Source of the DNA: Rhodocollybia butyracea
Taxonomy: Eukaryota > Basidiomycota > Agaricomycetes > Agaricales > Omphalotaceae
Reading direction: 5' to 3'
Assembly (NCBI GenBank): GCA_015501585.1
Contig: JADNRY010000034.1
Location: 248,001 to 312,000, forward strand
Length of the DNA stretch: 64,000 nucleotides
The translations under genes and the position numbers were made by a program. Positions 1 to 10,904 of the stretch are shown one piece after another (the first letter of the stretch is position 1; the number at the start of each line of letters is the position of its first letter). The notes beneath the pieces were generated by a model. That model had not been told where the DNA came from and searched no databases. It saw only the letters and a program-made list of their open reading frames with translations.

Positions 1-2105
1 TATGTGTCTAGATAGCTGAACTGAAATGTTAGTAATGTACATTCTCAATAACTAAACTTTTTTCACCAAGTAAGGCCACCTCGTGAAACAGCGGCGTCCA
101 TACAGTGGGGGGCACGATGAACATTCAATAAGAGGATTAGCAAGATGTAAGTCGTCAATGGTCGTTGTTTCGGGGTCAAGGTTGCAAGCTTCAATGATCT
201 TCTTTGTGTCTTGGGATCCGCTATCGTTGTATATGAGAGTACTAGACATCCAGAGGCCTAGCGGACGTTTAGCAATCCAGGATGGAATGTAAATGTCTAA
301 ACGCTCGTCACTACGATTCGATGTAGGTGACCTTTCGTGGCAACAACGATGGTAAAACATTTGCGGGTAATGTAACACCTTTACCGTACAAGATGAGCAT
401 GCAAAGACAGAAGTCGCAAGATGCAAATCAGGGACAGTGGCGCTTGGACGACTTTTTCGTAAAATTTCCAGGACCTCCTGTACTTTCGCAGGTCGCCATT
501 CATTTATAATGCTAGGCAGGTATTCCAACAGTTTGGATTTACAGAGACTGGCGTCAAGCCGTTCATCAAAGGGTGTATCCCAAATGAGTGCTTCGATACG
601 GAGGTCCGTGAGGATATCACCTGCAGTAGGGAAAGGATCTCGAAGATCAGTTTCTGACTCGATCTGGAGGAGCAGGTCCAAAAAGAGACGATAGCGCGAT
701 CCAAGGGCTTCATCACGTTGTCGAACCAAGCGTTCCGCCTGATAGTCCGATAACATTTGTACCAGTTCAGTTTCCATGCAGTTCCAGCCTAAAGGCATTG
801 AATCAAGTAGACATCACCAAGAGCTGGAGTGTATTCGCACCATGATCTGTTAACTTCTTCGGTTGTGACACCGATTTATGCCTCGTGAATGTATCCCGAT
901 AATAATCCTTGATCATCGTCTCTGCTTCTGTACGCCATCCAATTTGTTCAAGTCGTTTGAGTATCCTACGATCAATGACTTAAGCTAGTGAAAGCATAAT
1001 CACAAAACGACCACGTACGCCTCCTTCCGTTCCTTGCGAAGCTTAGTTAGTTGATCAGCACGTTCGCCTAGTTTGGCATTAAGCCACCTTCGACATTTAA
1101 TGCCATGCTAAAGCACAATGTTGAGTATCCTTGCTCCACAGGTAAAAGAGATATACTGACGATCTGTATTTCCTCGTACTCTTTTTCTTTTCTATCAATC
1201 CATGCATCGCGTTCTTCGTCATTGAGTGCATGAAATTCGTTTTTATAGCGCGTTGCAATTTCCCAATTACCATGGAGGTTAAAATAATCTGTTGGAGGAC
1301 CGCGCGATGTCGATATTCGAAGGGCTGGTCTTGCTTAAAGGCATCGTCATTGAGGGGGAAGCTGCGACATGATAATTAACGAAAATCAACAAAAGGTGAA
1401 TTAAGTGCGCACTTGATTAGACATTTCTTGCAGCTTCGCATTCGGAAGTTCCAGAGAACATAATCACAACGTTTTTTGCATAGCTTGATGATATTAAGTT
1501 TAGTTAAGCATTGGTCAACATAATTTTAAACACTTGCATGGCAATATGGCTCGAAGAGAAGATGTGCGTACTGAGGTTCATTCAAATCCTTTGGAAGAGG
1601 TGGTAGACCTTCAACGTTTCCACGAGCAGTACACCAGATGCTTTCCGATGTTTTGCCCATCAGAATGCATCGAAGGTCTCGAGAAGTTCGAGCGAGCCGG
1701 AGGAGGTCGCCTGGTTCAAGATAGCAGAAGATCTAGGTAGGTATAAGCCATTAGATTATTGACTAAGACCAGCTGGTTCACCTCGAAAATAACTTCTAGT
1801 GGAACGTCCTTGACCAGCCTTTCCAACAAGCCCAGCTTTCCTCGTACTTTTCTGAACTCCTCGGGCATTCGCTGTCTCTTGCTCTTGCTGTTATACTTTG
1901 TGGATTTCTTTGAGCCTTGCCTAGCTCGTTTAGCGGGATGTTCGTCTTCGTCCTCGTCCTCATCATCCCATTCATCGTTGCTACTTTCCTCACGATCCTT
2001 TGTTCTCTGACGCTTGCGACTGTCGGTGGCCATAGCCTCAGTCGACTCCTGCATGGCAGCAGAAATTGCAGGCTTTTCCTTTATTCGAAGAGAACGTCGT
2101 AGCAT
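1..2105 (-). pseudogene. F-box protein, copy A (decayed; 3' end beyond window)
   Basis: Family role (known): F-box proteins are substrate receptors of SCF ubiquitin ligases. Seen: the N-terminus (2105-1716) has a basic/acidic low-complexity stretch followed by DVPLEVIFE. The next exon continues as IFCYLEPGDLLRLARTSR, a typical agaricomycete F-box. Downstream (798-52) is the family's C-terminal region with DLRDPFP, EWRPAKVQE and the Cys/His pattern around MFYHRCC. The middle is broken: relative to copy B a single base is missing near 1290, and the frame changes again near 800-830. It is therefore read as a pseudogene. It is one of five same-strand copies or fragments in the first 25 kb. The C-terminal tail present in copy D runs off the window edge here. 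Confidence 0.75.
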
Positions 2106-2284
2106 TTCGGACCAAGACCGTGACCGTGTAGTTTAAGTTAAAGGTTGCAGGTTATGTAATACCCACTTTCAGATTAGTTTCTCTGAGTGGCATATCGAGG
2201 GAAACTATGAGACGCATCTAGTACATAATATTGCTAGGTTGAAGGAACGTTTGTTTTCGCCTTTACTGTACTGTCATGCTATAT

Positions 2285-4660
2285 AAAGGAAGGGTCGATA
2301 TAAGCTCGGCTCGACCGCACGAGGATTCCAATACCAATGCTCGCGAATTTGCAAAAAATCCCCAGAAGCAGGAAGCGTGTCCATACCAGCAACATCGCTA
2401 TGCCTAGAAGAGAAGAACATCAGTATTCGAACGACGCTCTACCGAATATCACCTACTTCTTCTTCAGATGAGAAAATATTTCGGGACCAACAACATTGTG
2501 ACAGTGAGAGCAGCAGATAACCTGCTGATTGCGAGTCGGAATCTCCTTCTCAAGTATCTGTGCCTTTTCCGCGCCGAAAGAATTGACTCGAAAGTGATGT
2601 CCCATGTGTTGAATTGGCTGAACAGAGATGTTAGTGACGTGCATCCCTAATAACTAAACTTTGTCACCAAGTAAGGCCACCTCATGAAATGCCGTCCATA
2701 GAACTTGCACGATAAACATTCAATAAGAGGATTAGCAAGATGCAGGTCGGCAGCTGTCGTTGTTTTGGGATCAAGGTTACAAGCTTTGATGATTTTTGTG
2801 ATGTCTTGTGACCCTTTATCGTTGTATACGAGAGTATTGGACATCCAGAGACCTAATGGAGGGTCATACCACTTCGACAGAACGTAATTCTCCAAAGACT
2901 TGTCATTACGACTCTGGGAACTTTGGTGGCAACAACGATGGTAAAACATTTGCGGGTAATGCAACACCTTTACTTTACAAGATGAGCATGCAAAGACGGA
3001 AGTCGCAAGATGCAAATCAGAGACGGTGGCGCTTGGACGACTTTTTCGTAAAATTTCCAGGACCTCCTGTATTTTCGCAGGTCGCCATTCCCTTATAATG
3101 CTAGGCAGGTATTCCAAGAGTTTGGATTTACAGAGACTGTCATCAAGCCATTCATCATTGGGTGTATCCCAGACGAGTGCTTCGATACGGGGTCGGTGAG
3201 GATATCACCTGCAGCAGGGAAAGGATCTCGAAGGTCAGTTTCTGACTCGATCTGGAGGAACAGGTTGAAAAGGAGACCATAGCGCGATTTAAGTGCTTCA
3301 TCACGCTGTCGAACCGAGCGTTCCGCATGATAGTCCGATAACATTCGTACCAGTACAATTTCCATGCAGCTCCAGGCTAGGGCATTCGACTTTCAGGATA
3401 GGCATCACTAAGAGCTGGAGTGTATCCGCACCATGATCTGTTAATTTCTTTGGCTGGGACACCAATTTGTGATTAGTGAATGTATCCCGATAATAATCCT
3501 TGACCATCGTCTCTGCTTCTGTGCGCCATCCAATTTGTTCAAGTCGTTGGAGTATCCTACGCCAAATGACTTGAGCTAGCCGGAAAGCGGAATCACAAAA
3601 CGACCACGTACGCTTCCTTCCGTTCATTGCGAAGCTGGATTAGTTTATAAGTGCGCTCACCCAGTTTGGCATTGAGCCACCTGCGACATTTAATGCTATG
3701 CTAGGGTACAATAATGAGTATCCATACTCCATTAGGTAAAGAGATCTACCGACGGTTCGTATTTCCTCGTACTCTTTTTCTTTTCTATCGATCCATGCGC
3801 CGCGTTCTTCGTCTTTGAGTGCATAAAATTCTTTTTTATAACGCGTCGCAATTTCCCAGTTACCGTGTTTGTCCAAATATTCTGTTGGGAGGACTGCGCG
3901 ATGTCGATATTCGGAGGGCTGGTCTTGCTTAAATGCGTCATCATTGAGGGGAAGCTGCAACATGATAAATACCGAAATTCAACGAATAGGCGAATCAAAA
4001 TACGCACTTGATTGGACATTTCGTGCAGCTTCGCATTCGAAAGTTCCAGAGAACATCATCACAACGCCGTTCGCATAGCTTGATGAATATTGAGTTTAGT
4101 AGAGCATCGATCACCATAGTTTTAAACACTTGCATGACAATATGGCTCGAAGAGAAGATGTGCATACTGAGGTTCATTCAAATCCGTCGGAAGAGGTGGT
4201 AGACCTTCGACGTTTCCACGAGCAGTATACCAGATACTTTCCGACGTTTTGCTCATCAGAATGTCTCGAAGTTCTTGAGAAATTCGAGCAAGCCGGAGGA
4301 GGTCGCCTGGTTCAAGATAGCGAAAGATCTAGGTGGGTATGCGCCATCAGATTATTGACTAGGAGCAGGTGGTTTACCTCGAGAATAACTTCTAGTGGAA
4401 CGTCCTCCAATAACCCTAGCTTTCCTCGTACTTTTCTAGACTGCTTGGGTATTCGCTGTCTTATGCTCATGCTGTTATACTTTGGAGCCGATGTCTTGGA
4501 GCCTTTCCTAGCTTGTTTAGCAGAACGTTTGTCTCCGTCACCCAGTCATCGTTTTCTACTTGTCTCACTATCCTTTTTTCTCTGACGCTTGTGACTGTCA
4601 GTGGTCATAGCCTCAGTTGACTCCTGCATGGCAGCCGAAATAACTGGTATTCGAAGACGG
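2285..4660 (-). pseudogene. F-box protein, copy B (decayed)
   Basis: This is the second copy, head-to-tail behind copy A. The 5' part (about 4650-4270) shows the Lys/Arg-rich N-terminus and the F-box exon, with ILEPGDLLRLA-like residues visible in the reverse complement of 4280-4330. A middle exon (3963-3640) contains LPLNDDAFKQDQPSEYRH and the EEIRTV segment. The C-terminal region lies at 3365-2647, with KVLHYPQMFYHRCC, and the tail at 2644-2453. The N-terminal acidic stretch goes out of frame around 4540, and the C-terminal part needs at least one frame change near 3190 (DPFPAAGDILTD then a shift). No continuous protein can be produced, so it is a pseudogene. The short gaps between pieces match intron positions shared with the other copies. 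Confidence 0.72.
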
Positions 4661-4992
4661 CGGTAAGTAGGCTTAAGTTCAGCAAAGTTATCATTATGTA
4701 ATTAAATAACTTACCCGGCCCTATCAGTTCACGTGCACTTTCAATAAGAACATGGAGACCCGAGCGTGGGATTAAGCCGCCAGGTCAGCGAGCTCGGCTG
4801 ACACGCACCCGGCGTCTCGCCGCAGGTCACTCGCTTTGTTGACACCGCTTGGGGCACCGACTGTTACTTACTTACTTTTGCTCTATACACTACGAATCAA
4901 TATTTTTCTCTTAATTTTCTCTTGACTCTTTCTTGCTACCGCCTCGAATATCCTCCTCTATCTGACAATACAAACTATGCTCGTTTAATGAG
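4661..4992. other. Spacer between F-box copy B and the Crypton gene
   Basis: No gene is seen. The stretch holds a GC-rich block (about 4760-4855) with several GGTCA and TGACA motifs, then AT-rich sequence with a short actt repeat that probably includes the promoter of the Crypton gene. The similarity to the other F-box copies ends near 4660-4700, so the left end of the mobile element should lie in this interval, but I cannot place it to the base. Confidence 0.4.
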
Positions 4993-7900
4993 ATGGAAAG
5001 CTCAGATCAAATCCGCTCCTCTTTGACAACAAGTCGAACTCAGTCCCAACAAGGTTTATCATTCTCAAATATTGCAACTAAGTGCATACTAATAGCTCTT
5101 ATCAGCCATATCAATATCATTATCTACTGACAGTCAGGGGAATCCTATTGCAAGTCGCGCCGCGTTAGAGCAAGCACTGTACGTATACATTGTTACATTG
5201 TCAAGAGTACAGATTAACTGAATGTCTCCTTAGCGCTACTATTTCTACTAAGAGACCTCTCCATCATGCTTTACAAGAGATGAATGTGAAGTTCACGCAA
5301 AGAGCAAAAGTAAATGAGTTGAAAATTCTTTTGTTAAATGCACGGTACGTTGAGTTTGTAACTTTATCTGTTCATTAATTCTTACCGTTGAATTCTCGTT
5401 GAATTCTTAGCTTTCCAAATGCAAATACCAATGATCTTTCTATGCCGGCTCATTCTCTGGATGCCAGTGCTCTCGCTGCCTCTAACCGCCCTCCTTTGAC
5501 ACACGCTTCAGCACCTAAACAAGCTGGAAGTGGGAGTACCATCAGAAACATCACTTCAGCACTTGATCCACCTTGTCTCACTCTCTTCCCGCCCAATCGA
5601 GGCCCGTCCATGTCCTCATCTGTCCCTGCAAACTCTCAGCTTCCGGCATCCGTGTCGTCATTGATTCCTGTAGTCCCTCAGCTTCCCGCGTCTGTGTCGT
5701 CATCTGGTCTTGAACCTGTGACACTCTATACTGGTGATGGCGATGAAGCAGACCTCGTGAATGCCTTCAACATTGAAGGAGCACATGGCGAAGAGATTTT
5801 TGGATATGATCTCACCCCCGTGATGGAAGACTCCGACTCCGACTCTGAGGATGAGGATGATTTGGACTGTAATGAGAATTTCAAAAAGCAGGTTCGTGTT
5901 GAGGCTTCTGCCCGCTTCGAAAAAAATCGCCGTGCGGGTGGGAGAAAAACTCAGGATGCTATGATTCGCCGATGGAAGGTGAGATGAATGCCTTTTAGAT
6001 GAATAACACTAATGCCTCCCTAGGAGTTCATCTCAATTGCAAAGTTCAATCAATGGAAAATTTTGGACGATATTGTTGATGAGCATTCGCTGCTTCTTTA
6101 CATCAAATACACCGCTGAACGTCCGAAGCAAACACGACAAGGGGTTGATATTAAAGGTACATTTGTTGGTGCCGTATGTTATTTTTCCGATCTTCTGTCT
6201 CAAATATTGATGCATTACATCTGATACAGGCTCAGCTCAAGAAACAGTACTTTGGTGCCCTCCGCATCCGAAAGCAGCAAGAGGCAGCTGACCCATCTCT
6301 CAAAACCAAACGGCCTGCAACCTCAGTGATAGTATGGGATGCCATCAAGAATCGGATGGACGAGGCATTGAACAGGGAATGGAGGTACGTCTGTTTTCCA
6401 TAGATGTGCACATTCCGGAATCTGAGTCTGAGGTTTTTTCAGCGGCGATATCAATAACCCCGACGATGATGCTGAAGACATCATCGCTCAAACCTTCCTT
6501 GACGCAATGACTCAAGATAAAATGGACAAAATCAATCTTGCTTTTTACAGCACTCGCACAGTAAGTTAACTCTCATCTCTTAACTATGTATTTGACAAAT
6601 AATCTGTAGTGCGTCAAGCAGTGTTTGGGCATCTAGCTCACACCGCCCAACATGCCTCAGGTAACCGTGGTGACGACTTCCGTGCATACAGGCTTGCGGA
6701 ACTACAGCCATACACCATGATACATCCCAACAAAGTCACAGCTATGCATTGTACCATCGGAATGCAGAGTGAGGAAAAGGCTGGCCGGCGAGGCATGAAA
6801 ACGGTTTGCAGCTTCTTTCATTTATGCCACATGCGCTGATGGTTATTCACAGCGTGTTAATCCTTCCTACTCAGTATTTGTAGCGCATGCTGACCCTCTG
6901 TGGTGTCCACAAGGGGCATGGGCAATGTATCATCATCTCATCCATGATGTTGAGCATATCAGTGACAAATGCGATATTTCTTGGGATCTCAACAAAACGT
7001 GGCGCAAGGTAAACGAAAATACTTAAAAGGCAACGTAAATTGACTTGAATGTTTCCAGATACATGTACTGCATGGGCCGGACTCACCAGAGACTCCTCTT
7101 TCTGGATCAAGCCTCTATAACTTGTACCGACGCGCACTTGATCTTGCTGGCGTGAAATCAAAAATGAAGCAACATCTTCCGCGTCATTTGCTCGGATATA
7201 AGAACGAAAAAATGGGGTGCGTCTGCTCATGGTGGTGATGCTTTGCGCTAATATGTTGATATAGTGTTGACCCCAACGCCACTGCTAAAATGGGATGGAG
7301 TCGCGGATCAACGTTTTTCGACACATATGCCCCAGCACTTCCGAAAGCTGTATGTTGATATTTCTCACTGTTTTTCAAACCTACTTACTCTTTCATAGGC
7401 AATCCTTGGTGCACATGGGTTCAAGGAACATGAAGGATATGATCCAATTTGGCGACACGTTCATGTCCCTGACCAATTTCTCACCTTGATGTGTCCAATG
7501 GCTGAAGAAGTCTTGGACAGTATTGTTGGTATGATTTCTATCACTGGGATATCAACCATTTACTTACATTTGTGATGCACAGGACGTCAGAATTTAACTG
7601 GAGCTGCAAATTACTGGACTATGATAATCAATCTACGTCCATATCTCTTTCAAGTAAGTACCTTTGAGGTCGTCCAAGTTTTCGCTGTAATTTATTATGT
7701 TATTTCAGTGTGCGGCAGCGATTTTTCAAGTGTGCCCAAAATCTTCGGTCTTTCGACTTCCTGCATTGGCAAATTCCAATGTCCAGAATTGGATGAGGAG
7801 TACATTCCCAACTGATCTGTCATTGCTTAAGGCCAATGCTGGTAACCCCCTGGACCTTGAGCGACTTCAAAATGACATCCTTCAGCGTGAACTCTCAGCT

Positions 7901-9190
7901 ATGAATGCTACATTACAATCGCAATCAGCTCAAATTTCCCGTCTCCTGTAGATTGTGGAACGTCGAACAGAGATTTTCTCACCAGCAAAAGGATACAGTA
8001 TTGCGAAGTATCATCAATCTGGTAAGTTAGCCCCATTGTTTCGGGAAACAGATCTTTTAATATAGCATAGCTACTACTGCAGGTTCCACCCATTCAATGT
8101 CGGATCTGCTTCCCGCGGTGGAGATTGGTTCAGTATCTTGCGCCGTTAATCATAATTCAAGTGTCTATGAAGCTAAAGATGAGACGCTACGTGCGTTTGC
8201 AAACAGTGTTTCACCAAAGACACCTCAAGTACGTGATATCACTCAAGTTGATTATGTACTGCCGGATACTGCTGCGTTTTACGCTCCAGGTAAGTCTGGC
8301 GCGATTATATTAGTACACGGGTATAGCTAATCAATATCTGTATCGAGGCGCTCCTCATGGCATTTGGCCCCCTCTTTTCGGTCAGAAGTCCATCCGGTGG
8401 GATGATGTATTCAATGCAGTGCATCCGAGGTCTGCTAACCGTTGTTGGAGTTGTTGGAAGCCAGGAAAAACTCTGGGGTCATATAAAATATCCGAGATTT
8501 GGGGTATTTGGACACAGGGTGAAGTCGTTGTTGATAACGATGGTGTTCAAACTGGGTTGAAGCCTCCTTTGGGTTTAGTGGAACAACATTTCCGAGAAAA
8601 GTGGCGGAGCGGAAAAGTTGATAATGCCAAGATTGTCAGTCCAATCTATTGCTCGATATATATCTACTGATCAAACTCCATAGGATGGAAAGCAGTGGGA
8701 ACGATTTCGAGAGATCCCAGAGTGGATTGATGGACAAGCATCATCTCGCGGTGTTTCACTGCAATCACTTATCCAAGAACTTGAAAACATGTGCAAGACT
8801 GATAGTGGGACGGCGCTATCACTCAACCAGCTCCGACTTATTCTTAAGACTCAGCGAGAGACTACAAGTGCTGTCACTCCAACCGCAATAGACACACCTG
8901 ATCCTCAAAGTGATGTACCTGTGGCTTCTTTCAGTCCTGTATGTCTGCTCATCTCTCATTCCTGTCCTCTGTTCAACTTCATTTCAGTTAGCTGATACAA
9001 GCACGACTGCTACTACATCCACCCATCATACCTCAGATTCAACCAAGAGACGCAAACCTGCAGCTGATCCTCGTCGGCCAAAAAAGCTGAAGACTGCCTA
9101 GTAATATTTTTACGACTTGCACTTTTTCTTAAATATTTTGTATTTGCACACACGTAGCCATTAATTGTTTATATTATGTATATACAGGCT
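4700..9190 (+). mobile_element. Crypton-type DNA transposon (ends not resolved)
   Basis: The interval is defined by the tyrosine-recombinase gene it contains plus short flanks. Cryptons (known) move through a tyrosine recombinase and lack long terminal repeats, so their ends cannot be recognised from a single copy. The limits given are approximate: the left is where F-box copy B similarity stops, the right is just before the XPG-like fragment. The GC-rich block at 9775-10030 could also belong to the element, which would extend it past that fragment. Confidence 0.5.
4993..9101 (+). pseudogene. Crypton tyrosine recombinase with GCR1-C-like domain, one premature stop
   Basis: About 18 exons join with GT-AG introns (for example 5978/6024, 6173/6230, 7008/7059, 7349/7399, 8634/8684). 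The product has an N-terminal SAP-like helical stretch (5234-5344), a Ser/Pro-rich linker with an acidic run (5840-5870), and a core-binding-like domain (6024-6384). The recombinase domain shows the expected catalytic set: Arg in SGNRGDDFR (about 6660), HLPR as HxxR (about 7175) and the Tyr in FFDTYAPALP (about 7325). A C-terminal domain with KISEIWGIWTQG (about 8490) resembles the Gcr1 C-terminal DNA-binding domain, followed by a Lys/Arg-rich tail. An in-frame TAG at 7949-7951 (probably from CAG) interrupts an otherwise open frame. The join at 6560/6610 needs an unusual donor or has a one-base shift. Confidence 0.8.
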
Positions 9191-9197
9191 TTGAACA

Positions 9198-9613
9198 CTA
9201 CCTACAATTAATTTTGCATCTGAAAATATTGTGTCCACATGCCAATGGTAAGAACGAAAAATTGAGACAGAGTGTGTGTGGGCCAGACTTCAGCACACAG
9301 TCATTAATCTGACAGTTCTGTGAAGCCGCTGCTTTAGTATATGCACGCTCGCAACTAACAAGCCAAATGCTATGCAAGCCATCAGAAGATATTTAATAAT
9401 AAATTTCCGTGTAACATACCTGAGATCTACACCGATAATGAAAGTCTGGGGTCCATCAGGGCCAGTAGTACAAGGAGTGCCATTGACTGTTGAGTAGTTC
9501 AAGAGGGAAACACGTTGCTGTGCAGGTTCCAAGATCTATGCTATTAGATTAGTTGGCTGATTTTATTGACGGAATCAAGAGGCACTTACTGGCCAAAGTC
9601 CATTCACTCCCAT
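9198..9613 (-). pseudogene. XPG/FEN1-like nuclease, N-terminal fragment
   Basis: The start MGVNGLWP (from 9613) followed after an intron by ILEPAQQRVSLL and then QTFIIGVDLS is the pattern of the XPG N-terminal nuclease region (known consensus: MGVxGLW near the start, then an aspartate in GIDxS). A second intron (gtatgtta to gttag) leads to a Cys-containing exon that reaches a TAG at 9198-9200. Only about 120 residues remain of a family usually several hundred residues long, and the acidic metal-binding residues beyond the first aspartate are absent. It is therefore a truncated fragment. It lies convergent to the Crypton gene, 97 bp away, which may reflect truncation by the element or carriage within it. 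Confidence 0.6.
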
Positions 9614-10049
9614 GATTATTGAGAAAACTTGTAAGCGAAAGAGAGAATGAGAAAGGGGTACAATTGATCGACTTGCTGGAGTGAGTAAGTAATCGCACCG
9701 ATGCATCCAAACACGACTGAGCACTGGTTTCATTATTATTACTTATACTATGTAGCTATGTACACTCAGTATGTAGGTGGTGCAGTCACATACTACAACG
9801 TCGCCTACAGATGGGCGACTGGTCATATCACGCGCCAGCCTAAAATCGGTTGACCCGCCCAGCGAGAAACACGGTGACACAGCGGATGCAAACAGACGGC
9901 AGCCGAGTGACCAGAAGGCGAGCGAGAGGGAAAGCACGCCTAGCGGGGTTTTAAAAATAGCCGAGACCGGCGCTTAACTCGCTGACACCCGCGCTGACAT
10001 GAAGGCGGGTCACCCGAAACCCGCTATAGAACCTTTCCTCGCGACTGGT
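9614..10049. other. Spacer with GC-rich, GTCA-motif-rich block
   Basis: There is no credible gene. From about 9775 to 10030 the sequence is GC-rich with repeated GTGAC/GTCACC/GCTGAC words, resembling in composition the block at 4760-4855 on the other side of the Crypton gene. The function is unknown; it could be the terminal region of the mobile element. Confidence 0.35.
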
Positions 10050-10057
10050 ATACGGAT

Positions 10058-10714
10058 TAGGGCTCTGCACCGTACCGTATACGTTTACGGCCGTATATTT
10101 TACGGTGCCATACGGCTACAATTGGGCCGTGACCATACCGTACAACTGTAGTTCCATGTGTCTGACGGTTACGGTACCGTAAAAGTACGGCCGTAATACG
10201 GCAATACAGCGTATGGTACTAGATAGAAAAAATTTGGGTACCATGGGTCCATAAAATAGTTACAATCAAGTTTATATCAGCGGAAGATACTCTTAGGTGT
10301 AGGTTTAATCAATTATTCCTGCTTCCAAGACAGAATATGGCAAGAATATGGGGTTGATGAGGAGTTCCGGAGATGCCGACGGTCCAGGCTCATCTCAAAG
10401 TCTCACCACCTAATAAAAATATATATATACAGCTGAAAGATATGATAAACTAGTTATAAACTAGTTCCCTAAGAGATAATTGGGTTTTAAAAAATGAAAG
10501 ATGTTCCTTTTAGTGAACAGGCTCCGTGTTTGCTCAGTTTATCTTGTATACCGTATTTACGGCCGTAACGGCCGTCAAAATACGGTGAATACGGCTATTT
10601 ACCTTACCATAGGCCGTACCGTATCAAGATGCTTCAGAGGTCTATACGGTACGGTTCCGTAACCGTATAAACCGTCCGTATAAACCGTAAATACGGTTCC
10701 GGTGCAGAGCCCTA
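10058..10714. mobile_element. Non-autonomous hAT element (MITE 1)
   Basis: The 657-bp element begins TAGGGCTCTGCACCG and ends with the inverted copy CGGTGCAGAGCCCTA. It is flanked by a perfect 8-bp direct repeat, atacggat, at 10050-10057 and 10715-10722. An 8-bp duplication and a T/CAGGG-type terminus are the hallmarks of the hAT superfamily. Both subterminal regions are packed with TACGG/CCGTA words in both orientations, which are likely transposase-binding repeats. There is no coding capacity, so it must have been moved in trans. Confidence 0.9.
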
Positions 10715-10904
10715 ATACGGATGCGAGGGAGACAATAAGACAAATCCATATACTACTGCTAGATGTGTAGGAACATTACCTTTACTTTACTGTACAAGTT
10801 ATATACTAGTATCACTAACATATTCGAAAGACCAGTGAGAAGTAGAGGTCACATGTGCGTGTAGACAAGCACCGCCCAGAGAGCTCAGCACCTAATACCT
10901 ATCA

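Noticed and set aside
1759..2102. Plus-strand ORFs rich in Ser and Leu opposite the F-box N-terminus
   Set aside because: They are the antisense of the acidic and Lys/Arg-rich coding stretch and have no domain of their own.
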